Assembly (NCBI GenBank): GCA_001184405.1
Contig: LFMX01000006.1
Coordinates: 1-64,000, forward strand
DNA: 64,000 nt
Origin: Candidatus Burkholderia humilis
GTDB taxonomy: Bacteria; Pseudomonadota; Gammaproteobacteria; Burkholderiales; Burkholderiaceae
Reading direction: 5' to 3'
In this document: piece by piece, positions 33,187 through 43,087 of the stretch
Layout: each line of letters starts with the position of its first letter
Position numbering within the stretch: the stretch's first letter is position 1
The notes under the pieces: model-generated
Told to the model about the DNA's origin: nothing
Database searches by the model: none
Seen by the model: the letters and a program-made list of their open reading frames with translations, nothing else
Translations under genes and position numbers: made by a program

Positions 33187-34420
33187 TTGGCCGATACTCC
33201 CGATGCCGCCATTGCCACCGACTGCTTTTCCATCGGAACGAACTTCGGTTTAACCGGCATGCCCGGATAGAAGACCCTTTGAACCCCATCGACTATGACT
33301 TTGTCGCTACTCGTGAGACCCGACGCGATCGCGCGTAAGTCTCCGAACTTGTTGCCAAGCCTGACGTCTTTGCGTATCGCCTTGTCGTTCGGCCCTAACG
33401 CGTAAACGTACCGGCGGTCCTGATCCGCCAGGATCGCCTTGTCGTCAATCAAGGATCGTGTTCGTGTCCTCGGCACTGCCGAACCGAACTCGCGCATACA
33501 GCCCAGGCTTCAGAATATGTTGCGGGTTTTGTAGCCTGGCCCGCACATGAATCGTGCCGGTACTCGGATCGACCACGTTATCGAAGAAGTCGACCACTCC
33601 CGCGTACGGGAAACTTTCGTCTCCGCCAACACCGACACTTATCGAATACGATCCATTGCCCGTGCTGCCTGATCGACCTGAAATTAATTTCAGATAGGTT
33701 TGCTCATCCAGATCAAAATCAACATAGAGCAGATCATCTGAAACCACAGTAACGAGCATGCCCTGGTTAGCAACGGCGAGATTGCCGATCGTGAGCAGCG
33801 CGCGCCCCGCCCGGCCATTGATAGGGGAGCGAATCTCTGTGAACTGCAAGTCGAGTTTAGCTGCCGTCACCGCCGCAGTTGCCGCTTTGACCTCGGCTTA
33901 ACTCTGCTCGAAGCTAGACCGCCGTGCTTCCGCCTCCTCCTTGGACTCCGCTGCGTTGGAGAGAAGCGTCTGAGCGCAGGCATTCTGCGCTTTCGCTAGT
34001 GACAATGCGGCGCTCGCACGCTCCAATTGGCCGGTTGCCATGTTCAGAGTCGCTCGATAGGGCCGTGAATCGATAACGAAAAGGAGGTTCCCCCTGACGC
34101 ACCAGTTCACCCTCCTTAAATGCAATTCGCTCGACAAAACCCGTGACTCTCGGACGCACATCAACGGTTTCGACCGTACCCAATCCTCCACTATATAACA
34201 GCCAGTCCTTCGCGAGCTTCGACACGACAGGCGCCACACTGACTTCGGGCGCCTCCGGACTCTGCAGCTGCGCATCTCTCGCATGACATCCCAGCAACGC
34301 GAATGCCGCGGAAACCGCAGACATGATTGTCATCAGACGCAGGGATCGCCGCCGACCCACGACGTTTGTCCTTGCGAATACGGGTGTGGCAGAAAACAAG
34401 TCGTACATCATCTTGGACAT
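33183..34420 (-). pseudogene. RND periplasmic membrane fusion protein, multiple lesions
   Basis: The N-terminus (34420) has a lipoprotein-type signal ending FALLGCHA. Hairpin and lipoyl parts (SKLAKDWLLYSGGLGTVETV, RVTGFVERIAFKEGELVRQG) are followed by a frameshift near 34085. Then come the coiled-coil segment (LERASAALSLAKAQNA), a TAA at 33898-33900, the beta-barrel part (LQFTEIRSPINGRAGRALLT) and a frameshift near 33470 before the C-terminal membrane-proximal domain. It is the first gene of the efflux operon. With these lesions the operon is dead. Confidence 0.9.
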
Positions 34421-34717
34421 GGGCGCGCGCTCTTCCTCTGAATTGGAAACATATAGATAGAAACAATTCTATCCTTTTCGGTTCGACTAGCTAACCAAAT
34501 TAATTAATACTCTTTAACCAGATCATCGAGACCGAAGCAATTTCGGAGAAACCTCAGTGCAACAGCCCCAAGGCGCTCATAGTCAATATGATGCGAGATT
34601 TATATACGGACCGCATCATCCTCTGGGACGATGCGCAGCGCTATGGCGTGTCGTTAATCTTTGAGCCGGAACGAACCCTGACGAAGATACCCAAGGCTTT
34701 CTAGGACATTATTAGGT
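34421..34717. other. spacer between divergent efflux and AvrD-type operons
   Basis: This AT-richer stretch must hold both promoters. A 38-codon ORF at 34588-34704 (+) reads MMRDLYTDRIILWDDAQRYG and continues to KIPKAF. It resembles no family I recognise and may be a gene remnant. No further motif is convincing. Confidence 0.35.
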
Positions 34718-36067
34718 ATGCATATAAATATTAAGAATCGACTAAACGATTTCGGCTTGAAAGACGCCTTAGCGCTACGAGACAAAGTCTTCCATTACCA
34801 GGATATTTCGAAGCAGGTCGATGCATGCGTGTCAACCATGATTGATTATGGAGTTGCGCCGGGCGACGTTTTGGCAATCGAAGGTGCGACTTCACTCCAC
34901 ACAGTATCAGCGGTTCTCGCGGCGTTCGCCCACGGTCTTATCGTGATACCCATGACAAGATTGCCTCAATCTAAGCGTACAGAGATGCTCCAAACGGCAG
35001 AGGTGGAGTGGCTACTGACCGTCGACCAGACGAACGAGGTGCCTCGGCTGACCCATCTCGATAGGAAAGCGAATCATCCGCTTTATGCACAACTTCGGCG
35101 GGACGGCGAGCCTCTTTAGCTCAGGAACGACAGGAGCGGCCAAGGCAACGGTTCTGAGTGCCGCGAGAATGTTTCAGCGTTATACACGAGCGGCCGAGTC
35201 AAAGTGGATCCTGGCATTCCTGAACCTGGATCATATTGGCGGCATCAACACCCTCCTGCACACTGTCTTTACGGGAGGAATGTTAATAGCAGTCGAGGAG
35301 CGAACGCCGGAGGAGGTATTCAGGGCTATCCAAAAACACAAGGTTCAGGTGTTTCCCACCACGCCTACATTCCTCAACATGGTTGTTCTCTCCGGTGTAT
35401 GGGAAAGGTACGACACTCAATCCCTTGAATTGATCACCTACGGAACAGAGCCCATGCCGAAAAGAACGCTAAAGGAGCTGGCACACGTGCTTCCGAAGGT
35501 GAGATTCAAGCAAACTTATGGTCTTTCCGAACTGGGCATTCTACCTTCCCGCTCCCAAAAAGACGGTTCCCTCTGGATGAAAATGGGGGCCCCGGATTTG
35601 ACTATAAGGTGGTCGACAACATCCTTTGGGTCCGATCCGATATGGCGATGCTCGGTTACCTTAACGCTGAATCCCGTTTCGACGAGCAAGGATTCTTTAA
35701 CACTCAAGACGTTGTCGAGACGGATGGCGAATATCTGAAAGTCCTCGGCCGCAATTCAGAAGTCGTCAGCGTTGGTGGCGAGAAGGTATATCCGGCTGAA
35801 GTAGAAAACGTACTATTGGAAATTCCAAACGTGGAAGCAGCCACGGTCAGCGGCATACGGAGTCACGTTACAGGGATGGCAGTCAAGGCGACCTTGACAT
35901 TGTCCAAATACGAAGATCCAGAAGCCCTGACTGATCGCGTCAGGACATTCTGAGATCAACGACTCGAGCCCTACAAGGTTCCGATGATAGTCGAAGTTTC
36001 TTCGAGTCCGCTTCATTCGGAGCGGTTTAAAAAGATCCGATCTGCAGTGCAACAAGACGAGTCCTGA
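34718..36067 (+). pseudogene. AMP-dependent acyl ligase (ANL superfamily), three frames
   Basis: Adenylate-forming enzymes activate a carboxylic acid with ATP for transfer to CoA or a carrier protein. Here the P-loop LFSSGTTGAAKATVL, A5-like QTYGLSELG and core motif EYLKVLGRNSEVVSVGGEKV are present, as is the C-terminal lysine region FKKIRSAVQQDES. Family-like sequence moves from the first frame to a second near 35085, back near 35600, and to a third near 35950. This gives at least three frameshifts. The ACP encoded three genes on is the probable acceptor. The stop at 36065-36067 originally abutted the reductase start. Confidence 0.85.
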
Positions 36068-36803
36068 GACAACTGAGCGTCGAGTTGCGATCATCTCCGG
36101 CGGAAGCCGCGGCTTGGGACGGGAAGTCGCGGAACGCCTCTTGTCGACAGGATGGCGCGTCGGCACATTTAGTCGAAACGACAACGATTTCCTACGAGAT
36201 GCCCGGAGAAAATACGAGGAACGCTTTCTTTGGGAACCCGTTGAGCTCTCGAACGCCGACGCGCTGAAGAATTTCGTCAAAGACGTATCCATGCGCTTCG
36301 GTAGCGTTGATGTGCTCGTTAACAACGCAGCATCACTCTATCAAGGCCTATTGCTGACGACTCCGCTAGGACAGGTCAATTCCATGATCGCGGCCAATCC
36401 GTTGGCACCGGTCGTCCTCTCTCAAGCGTGCGCCCGCGTGATGACAAACGTGGGCAAGGGTGGATCGATTATCAATATCTCGTCGATCAACTCTGTTCGA
36501 GGCTATCGGGGCACGGCCGTGTACGCCGCGACGAAAGCCGGCCTCGACGAATTCACACGAAGTCTTGCTCGTGAATTAGGCAGCCTAAATATTAGCGTGA
36601 ACTCAGTCTTGCCGGGTTACTTCGAGACTACGCTGACCGCCCAGGTCAAGGATGAAAACCGCAAGCGAATCGAGCATCTGACTCCGCTCGGGCGTCTTGC
36701 CAGTGAGAAAGATATTGCGAATGTCGTTACGTTTCTGCTATCGCCCCAAGCAGAGTTAATCACAGGGCAATCATTTATCATTGACGGAGGTATAACATGT
36801 TGA
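36067..36803 (+). pseudogene. short-chain dehydrogenase/reductase (FabG-like), start codon apparently lost
   Basis: The reading frame contains RVAIISGGSRGLGREVAERL (NADP Rossmann motif), NNAASLYQG, the catalytic set ISSINSVRGYRGTAVYAATK (Ser, Tyr, Lys) and the C-terminal ITGQSFIIDGGIT. It is undamaged, but no ATG, GTG or TTG precedes it in frame after 36000. At 36064-36072 the sequence CTGAGACAA looks like CTGATGACAA minus one T, which would have given a TGATG stop-start overlap with the ligase gene. FabG-like enzymes reduce 3-ketoacyl-ACP. The end overlaps the ACP start by 7 bases. An unusual internal start cannot be excluded. Confidence 0.85.
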
Positions 36804-37075
36804 GTGCGGAACAGATTCGCTCAATCGTATTGATGCATATTCGTGGCCTGACATTGGACGATGCGACCGACTTCGAACCGTTCGCGTTGTCCGATCTCGG
36901 CCTGAATTCACTGACCACGGCCCGACTTTTCATTCAACTGGAGCATGATTTAGGTGTGGATCCACTCAGCGCAGAAGGCTACACCCTCGGCGGTCTGCGA
37001 ACAGTGCACGACTTGATCCGTTGCTGTGTGGATGCGGTCAGGATGCACAAAACTAAGTTGAGGGTAGAAGCTTAG
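36797..37075 (+). CDS. acyl carrier protein
   Basis: A 92-residue acidic helical protein carries the phosphopantetheine serine Ser38 in LSDLGLNSLTTARLFIQLE. It carries acyl intermediates between the ligase, the ketoreductase and, by inference, the AvrD-family protein. It overlaps the reductase by 7 bases and abuts the AvrD start (TAGATG), so it lies in the middle of one transcript. The frame is intact. GC content is lower than in the core genes, consistent with transfer. Confidence 0.88.
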   Translation: MLSAEQIRSIVLMHIRGLTLDDATDFEPFALSDLGLNSLTTARLFIQLEHDLGVDPLSAEGYTLGGLRTVHDLIRCCVDAVRMHKTKLRVEA

Positions 37076-38150
37076 ATGACTTACATTCCAGAAAACCGCC
37101 ATTACGCGTTGATCGACGACTATCTCGGTCCAGGGGATAGCCGGTTCTTCTCCGCGGGCTATCGCCGCGCCCGACACCACTTGCATGACATTCGCGTCAC
37201 GCCTGCTGTGGGTAAGGATCCTTGTGTCACGGCTCGCGTATCGATCGAATACCCTAGAGACTAGTCAGAAAAGAATCCGGGGCAAGTACTCATCCCCCAT
37301 CTCAGTACGGTGGATATGCTGGTGCTGGCCCTTCAGATGGCAGAGATTCACCTCGCTCATAGCTTCGGTTTGAGCGCGACTCAGCGTCAGTCAGCCTCGA
37401 TACGAACGATCTCGATCCTTGCAGGTTCGCGTCCGCAAGAGGACCTCGTCGAAATTGAAATCTCCGCATCGTTGACCGGTTCGATTCCGGCGAATGGGCG
37501 ATCGTGTTCCGCCTACGAGTGCAGCGCAGGCACGTTGCGAGCCGTTTGCGAAATTGAACACGATATTCCCACTGTCGATGTGCGGCCGGCGATACACTTT
37601 GCGCACGCCCTTGACGCACTGGAACCAGCCGAGACGCGCTATTACGGCGACGGATTCATATTGCAGAAGCACATCATAGAAAACGTCAGCGCCGACATAA
37701 CGAACTTGACCTCGACAGCGCAGGTGCGGATCGTTAATTCAAGCGAGCAAGCTCTCTTCGGCGGCCTCGAGGGCGCGATGAGACGCGTTCCTAGCTTCAT
37801 CGATACCTTCGTCGTCTGCATGCATGCAGTTAGCACAGGTACTGGTGTACGAACTGGACAGCATTAAACGCTCAGAGAGTTCGACTTTCTGGATGTTGAA
37901 AACACGTTTGACGTGGAGCACTTCTTTACGCCGAAATTCGCGTCACACGGCATCAAGCAGAATAAGTTCGAGCCATCTGATTCCACTTCGCGGCGAGCGA
38001 TGGCGTAACGTCGATGTGGCTGGCCGTTTCAGCAACGTAGAGATGCAGGCATCGTTCGCACATCGGCTCCCGGACTCGGCCATCGATCGAGATGAGTCTT
38101 CTCGACGCAAGGCCGACACGCATACAGAAAAACACTGGAGCGTCCAATGA
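37076..38150 (+). pseudogene. AvrD-family protein (syringolide-type signal biosynthesis), nonsense and frameshift
   Basis: The rebuilt protein has the AvrD start ALIDDYLGPGDSRFFSAGYR, then HLSTVDMLVLALQMAEIHLA and the C-terminal VYELDSIKRSESSTFWM and ERWRNVDVAGRFSNVEMQAS. It is internally duplicated: YLGPGDSRFFSAGYRR near residue 14 matches LEPAETRYYGDGF in the second half, in line with a double hotdog-like fold. AvrD of Pseudomonas syringae directs formation of syringolides, acyl-sugar elicitors made from a beta-ketoacyl unit and a pentulose. Lesions are TAG at 37262-37264 (YPRDxSEKNPG, Trp expected), a frameshift near 37825 within a repeated GCATGCATGC, and probably two more changes near 37890-37990. 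The end overlaps the ATPase start (ATGA). Confidence 0.75.
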
Positions 38151-38878
38151 AGATCGCGGTATCGGGAACTTATTCTTCCGGAAAGACTTTAACCGTTATG
38201 GCGCTGTCGTATTACACGGGCATTCCGCGAACCCTTGCCAAAGCGATCCGGGAAATCATGCCTCTCGCAGTCCCTGGAAAGCGCCTCTCGGAAGTCACAC
38301 CGGCGGAATTCTTACATCTGATGATGCAGCGCCACGTAGAGCGCGTCGTGCATGAAACCCGACTTGGAGACCACTTTGTATCCGACGGGTCATCTTTGCA
38401 GGAATGGCTTTACGGGGGAACACGGACGATCTATGGCATGAATCCGGCTCAACCATCAAGCGCACCTCTCAACGATGATCCGGAAATGCTGTTCTTCGGA
38501 AAAGTGGTGAGAGAGTTTAGCAAGTCGTTCAAGCGCCATGTAAAGTCGACATACGATGTTTTCATTCATCTTCGACACGAGCTCCCGTTGATCAATGATG
38601 GGCACCGTCCAATGAGTAACCAATTCAGAACGCAAATCGACAACATGCTTCTCGAAACGCTCGAAGAATTGGCTATTCCCTATTATGTCGTGCACGGAGA
38701 CATTGCATCGAGACTTGGGAGTATTGCGACATTGCTTGAAATCGAGTTTGTGCTGTCTGCTGAAGAGGCAATAGCCCTTGCAAAGGAAGCATACAGCAGG
38801 CTTGATCTGCGACTCGAGACGGACCGGGCAAGCAGAAGAAATAATGTCAGTACGAGCAATGACTCACACTCGTACTGA
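38147..38878 (+). CDS. P-loop ATPase/kinase-like protein of the AvrD cluster
   Basis: The 243-residue product starts MKIAVSGTYSSGKTLTVMAL with a Walker A motif (GTYSSGKT, Lys13). It resembles the AAA_28/NadR-kinase-like NTPases. A Walker B-like stretch (STYDVFIHLRHELP) and a helical lid follow. The likely role is phosphorylation of a small molecule or a nucleotide-dependent switch in the pathway; this is inference from the fold. The start overlaps the AvrD stop by 4 bases, so it is translationally coupled. The frame is fully open, unlike both neighbours. Confidence 0.75.
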   Translation: MKIAVSGTYSSGKTLTVMALSYYTGIPRTLAKAIREIMPLAVPGKRLSEVTPAEFLHLMMQRHVERVVHETRLGDHFVSDGSSLQEWLYGGTRTIYGMNPAQPSSAPLNDDPEMLFFGKVVREFSKSFKRHVKSTYDVFIHLRHELPLINDGHRPMSNQFRTQIDNMLLETLEELAIPYYVVHGDIASRLGSIATLLEIEFVLSAEEAIALAKEAYSRLDLRLETDRASRRNNVSTSNDSHSY

Positions 38879-38929
38879 TTGAACGCGGGTAGTATTAACT
38901 TTATCTCTTTCATTTATTTAAGATGACAT

Positions 38930-39758
38930 ATGATATCAACTAATAGCGTTCTGCATAGCAGCCGCGGCGTGCGTCAATTTACGCAACTGGACGGCGCGGA
39001 TGATCCTCGTTGGTTTATCGATTTCATGGATGCGGCAAATCAACTACCGGGTTACGATGTCGTGAATCGCCGAATGGCCAAGGTCATCCATCCAAAACCA
39101 TCTATGCGCATACTTGATTTAGGAACGGGCACTGGTGACGACGCAAGACAGTTCCTGGACCTGGCCCGGCATCACTGAAATGATCGGTGTCGACGTCAGC
39201 CAATCAATGATTGACGAAGCTGCGAAGCGTCACGAACGAGAGGCGCCGCGTTTGCATTTCATGCAAGGGGACGGCAGTGAGCTCGATTTCGAGACTAGTT
39301 CTTTCGACGTCGTAAGGGCAAAGCTCGTCCTGATGCATTGCGACAATATCGAAAAGACCTTCGCGGAGATACTTCGAATCTTGAAGCCGGGTGGTCAGAT
39401 TGCAATCTTTGACTACGACTTCGACTGCCTCGCAGTGGATCATCCTGATCAAGAGGTCACGCGAAGAGTACTTCGTCGATTCTCCGACGGAACGCGTAAC
39501 AATTGGAGCGCTCGTCAATTATTCCGCCGATTCACTCTAGCCGGCTTGAAAGATGTGACCGTTGAGCCAATCACGGTCCGCCTTCCGTTCGACTTATTCG
39601 AGCCGATGGTATCGGGCCGCGGCGTGCGTGACGACATGTCAGTCAGTAATCCCGCCGCGTCCGCAGAGGCGGCCTGGTGAGAGGAACTACGAGCGCGCGC
39701 CGCAAAGGGGCAATTCTTCGCCGCATTTACTGGAATCCTCGCGGCTGGAACGAAGTAA
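38930..39758 (+). pseudogene. SAM-dependent class I methyltransferase, frameshift plus nonsense
   Basis: The N-terminal part has motif I, MRILDLGTGTGDDARQFLDL, in one frame to about 39165. The remainder (EMIGVDVSQSMIDEAAKRHE, then LKPGGQIAIFDYDFDC) is in another. A TGA at 39678-39680 stands in AAWxEELRARAAKGQFFAAF where a second Trp is expected (TGG to TGA), and the frame then runs to TAA at 39756-39758. Methylation is a plausible last step of the pathway. A 51-base gap separates it from the ATPase gene. Confidence 0.85.
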
Positions 39759-39774
39759 TTCTCTGAGCATCGCG

Positions 39775-39810
39775 CCTGCCGCAGGCTCTTCTTGAAGAGT
39801 CTGCGGCAGG
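39775..39810. terminator. bidirectional terminator between the methyltransferase and LuxR genes
   Basis: A 16-bp stem (39775-39790 with 39795-39810, one G-T wobble) around the loop CTTG lies between convergent genes. It probably ends transcripts from both sides. Confidence 0.7.
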
Positions 39811-39840
39811 ACGATTAAGGCATCATGCGGACAGGCTGTC

Positions 39841-40925
39841 TTACGCGTTAGGGGGAAGTGCAGAAATCACCCTGGTCAATTCGGTTTGGTTGCGAATGCC
39901 AATCTTGCTGTAAATGCTTGCGCGCTGCGTCCGTACTGTGTTCACGGATACCGAATGCATCGACGCGATATTTGCAGCGTTCAAGCCATTCGCCAGTAGC
40001 CCCGCAACACGAGCTTCCTGCGGGGTAAGACCGAATAGAGAATGCATGAGATCGTCCGCGGATGGGTTTTGAAACGGATCTTACAGATCGAGCATATAAG
40101 TGCGAGGGTGTTGGTCCAAGTTTGTCAGACGCGTTAGCACACCCGATATAAAAGCGACCGTTGTTCCGAGCGATTTTCATAACAGTTGGCAATGTGCGGG
40201 GTTCTAAGTCGGCATCGCGATTTAGAGCGTCGTGAAGTTGGCGTGCGCCCTCACGAGATTGCAATTGCACGAACCCGCTCTTTACCTCCAGGCCGTCCTC
40301 ATTTTGAAGCGTCTCAGCCGCGATGACATCGTTTGAAAGGATTCCGCCTGTTCCATCGATTTTCATCGTTCCACGATTGAAGCCGTTTAAAGCCCGGCTC
40401 GCATACGAGACCGCATGTTCCGCTTCTTGAAGTCGCATGCGGAGGCCAAAGGCATGGCGCAAGTGGGGGACGATCAGGAAAGCCGCATTGGCTTCTTCAG
40501 TACAAAAATTGCGTCGATGCAAACGTCCGCGCAGGACAAGAATGCCGCGTTCTCTCGCACTCACATCGAACTTCACAAGCAGCGCATCGCCGAAGCCAAG
40601 GTAGTCTTCAGGTCGTTCTTTTTTACGGACTGCGCGGCGAATCGGGAAAGGAGGAACGTCTCATCGATTTCTTCGCGCATTGCGTAGGCATAGGTTTCGT
40701 CTCCGTCTTGCTCTTTTTTTGATAGGAATGTCAGGAAACCATCGGTTACACCAGTGTGGCATTCGACATTTAAGCTGTTGGCAGCCGACTGGTGTTTAAC
40801 GATAAGCGAACTGGAGTCCACGCAGAATAATGCGTTCACATCGTATAGGAAATCCTCCCAAGGAGTGTCTTGTCGTACAGTCGAATATTTTTTTCTAAAA
40901 CAGTTTTGATATCTGCGTTATTCAT
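39841..40925 (-). pseudogene. LuxR-type transcriptional regulator of the AvrD cluster, several frameshifts
   Basis: The C-terminal LuxR helix-turn-helix is clear: FGLTPQEARVAGLLANGLNA then SVNTVRTQRASIYSKIGI (39841-40047). Upstream segments in at least three frames give a long N-terminal sensor region from MNNADIKTVLEKNIRLYDK at 40925 through TPWEDFLYDVNALFCVDSSS to FDVSARERGILVLRGRLHRR. Frame breaks lie near 40870, 40575 and 40080. It is convergent with the biosynthetic operon. A regulator with an N-terminal sensing domain next to an elicitor-type pathway suggests a feedback or host-signal circuit, now lost. Confidence 0.8.
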
Positions 40926-41339
40926 CTTCGCGATTTTGAATATGGATTTTTCTACCTATCGAGCCCAAAAACCCAAATACCTTATTCAGCCAAGGAAATC
41001 CATGCAGAAGCGGGTTAGACTTTTCTATAACGAGCGTTGCGCAAACTAATCGCGACTCAACTTATCAACACTTGCGTCATGCAAATATAGAGTGGTTTTC
41101 GCTGCCAGAGATTGCGGCACCGCTCTTTTCAGAGTTTTCGCCTCATCCAAGCTGCTGACATCGACTTTCGTCAATGTTGATGCGAAATCGAGGACTCGCG
41201 TGCACGTGATCAACCAATAGACCATTCTCCTGGGATCAAGAAACAGCCTTCGCTGTCTCCCTGGTATCGCTTATGCTCGATCGTCAGCGACGTGCCACAT
41301 TGAAGTCGCGACTCTGCAGATCTGATCCAGCAGGCGGTA
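40926..41339. other. low-GC spacer without a supported gene
   Basis: The stretch is AT-rich at its left end and probably contained the LuxR promoter. No frame shows family-like sequence and no clear hairpin is seen. Confidence 0.4.
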
Positions 41340-41456
41340 TTGCCGCAAGGCAGTGGGACCCGACGCTCTCGGACTCCAGTTATGGCTTCCGCCCAGGACG
41401 CTCGGCGCATCAGGCCGTGGCAAAGGCACAAAGCTACATTCAGGCGGGACATAGCG
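41340..41456 (+). mobile_element. group II intron reverse transcriptase/maturase remnant
   Basis: The frame AARQWDPTLSDSSYGFRPGR continuing to SAHQAVAKAQSYIQAGH is the diagnostic SSYGFRPGR segment of group II intron reverse transcriptases (LtrA type). About 39 residues are left. Neither the catalytic YADD region nor intron RNA domains V/VI can be seen nearby, so it is a dead scrap. Confidence 0.8.
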
Positions 41457-41559
41457 GGATGTGGAAACGGAGCCATGGTGAGGTTATTCGGGCACCACCA
41501 GACGAAAGGGGCGGCAACAGACAAACCGGACCTACTACCACCGCGCCACATACCACCGC

Positions 41560-41826
41560 GCCACATCTCGACTCTACCAGTGCAGCCTGGACCTGCTGTT
41601 CGCTCGAGAACCCGTATGTGGAGATGAGCAAAGGCCGCTTGCCCTCTGGAACGTAGCCGAGGGCGTCATTCATCCCTTGCAGGCGTTCGACAACAGCGGT
41701 GTTCGCCATCACCGAGACAGCCGAGCGCTGAAGCGTGAACTGGCGAGCGACCAATCCCAGTGCGCCGATCGAAGTGATGGCTGAGGCGGCAAGAAGAGTG
41801 ATAGTGGCGAGGTGACTAATTTTCAT
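41560..41826 (-). pseudogene. N-terminal fragment of a membrane sensor, chemoreceptor-like
   Basis: The frame starts MKISHLATITLLAASAITSI with one transmembrane helix. A periplasmic-looking helix (RLQGMNDALGYVPEGKRPL) follows and the frame ends in low-complexity sequence next to the group II intron scrap. It resembles the start of methyl-accepting chemotaxis or related sensors, but no signalling domain remains. Confidence 0.45.
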
Positions 41827-42565
41827 GACGTCCGAGAGAGGTTGCGCACACAGGCGCGCATAGACTCATTCTCGCCGAGGGAAAAGCGGTTAAGCGTGCG
41901 GAAAGAACGTCGGATTTGAGCTTCTTTTCTGGGCATCGCCAGGCACGTGATGCTCACTCTTGGCAACGCTATCTGGATAGCTCTCGTCGACTTCTCAAAG
42001 TCCACCGCTGTTGCGAGTGAAATTCAAACGCGGAAGACTTTGTCCCCAGCCTTGTGCACAGATTCTGTGGATAAACGCCATGGCCCAAAGCTAGCCGGGC
42101 CGACTGGCGTCGAGAAGCTACAATGAGCGGCGCTCGGTGCCTAGCGCCGCACCTCATGCAAAAAACTTGCGAGCATTACGACTCAGTCGGAATCAAACAT
42201 GGTGCGGAAAGACATTGCGCAGATCGATCCTCGATCCCCGAGACTTTAGTGCTAGGCAGTGGGCAGCAATCTGTCTTTACCGAGAGGCTCGCAGGCATCA
42301 GCGGAAATTGCCCAAGCATTTGATCGAAGGTCTTGAGCAGTGTCCGACCGAGAGGATGTGAGGAGGATGCTTTGCGGTCGGCCGGCTGAACCCGCGACAA
42401 GAACAGCGCTGCAAAGGCACGACCCGCGCGTTGAGTATCGAGTTTAAGACGCTGTAATTTCGGGAGCTTTCCGAAAACCGATCGCTGATTAGCCGTTATC
42501 TTGTCGATATCACCCGCGTCTTAGACGCATCGACTCCGCTGACTTGCCTCAGCCCACGTTGTTCA
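41827..42565. other. gene-poor segment before the PRTRC cassette
   Basis: No frame is convincing. A perfect DnaA box (TGTGGATAA, reverse of TTATCCACA) lies at 42066-42074, next to GTGCACAGA. One box is weak evidence for an origin, and no iterons or rep gene are seen here. Confidence 0.35.
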
Positions 42566-42569
42566 ACCC

Positions 42570-42622
42570 TTCGGGAACCTCTCCCGAACGGGCACAGGGT
42601 TCCATCTCGGGAGCCTGTGCCC
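42570..42622 (+). promoter_or_regulatory. two-hairpin mRNA leader 1 (radC-motif-like)
   Basis: Hairpin A pairs TTCGGGA (42570-42576) with TCCCGAA (42582-42588). Hairpin B pairs GGGCACAGG (42590-42598) with CCTGTGCCC (42614-42622). The start codon follows at once at 42623, and the only Shine-Dalgarno sequence (GGGAG, 42609-42613) is inside hairpin B. A homologous leader stands before parB. The arrangement resembles the radC RNA motif found before genes of mobile elements; that comparison is from memory. Confidence 0.6.
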
Positions 42623-43018
42623 ATGAATCATGCTGCTTACCTCGACGTGCGCTGTGCTTATGCAGTCGCCAAGCTGAACTTGCAGATTTCAGAGCAATTC
42701 GGCGCTCTGCTTTCCGCAGCAGACGCATCGACAATATCGGAAAGTTGTCAATTCGAAGATAGCGACCCGTGCTTGTGCCTGACCGACCAGATCGAGGCCG
42801 AATCAGGCCGGGCCGAGCAGATCGACATTGCCGAAAGCCTTGGCTGGTGTGACGCACAGGCAGGCTGTGACGAACGTGTTCCATTCCTATTCGCCGATGA
42901 GCAGTCTCTGTCGGAGGCATGGGAACGGGGCGTCGATCAATATCATCTGACGGTCGAGCTGGAAAATTGTTCGTGGTGCCGGGCGGCGGGTTTTTATCCG
43001 TGCCCATGTCACGGTTGA
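42623..43018 (+). CDS. hypothetical protein at the head of the PRTRC cassette
   Basis: The 131-residue acidic protein (MNHAAYLDVRCAYAVAKLNL) has two C-terminal cysteine groups, WCDAQAGCDERVP and CSWCRAAGFYPCPCHG, which could bind a metal. No family is recognised. It lies upstream of parB in the same direction and shares the same type of leader. The frame is intact. Confidence 0.6.
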   Translation: MNHAAYLDVRCAYAVAKLNLQISEQFGALLSAADASTISESCQFEDSDPCLCLTDQIEAESGRAEQIDIAESLGWCDAQAGCDERVPFLFADEQSLSEAWERGVDQYHLTVELENCSWCRAAGFYPCPCHG

Positions 43019-43087
43019 TCGCGGCCGTCTCCGCTGATTTTCGATTGTTCTATCGAGTGCCGGTCACTTAGGCCTCACCCATTTTTA

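Noticed and set aside
7889-39680. Stop-codon reassignment or readthrough as an explanation for the many in-frame stops
   Set aside because: TAA, TAG and TGA all occur inside genes, frameshifts and deletions occur in the same genes, and intact genes end with the same stop codons.
41548-41577. Tandem ACCACCGCGCCACAT copies as a regulatory array
   Set aside because: Only two 15-base copies occur, in a degraded segment between a group II intron scrap and a sensor fragment; slippage is the simplest explanation.
42066-42074. Replication origin suggested by a perfect DnaA box near the PRTRC cassette
   Set aside because: Only one box was found, without iterons, an AT-rich unwinding region or a rep gene close by.
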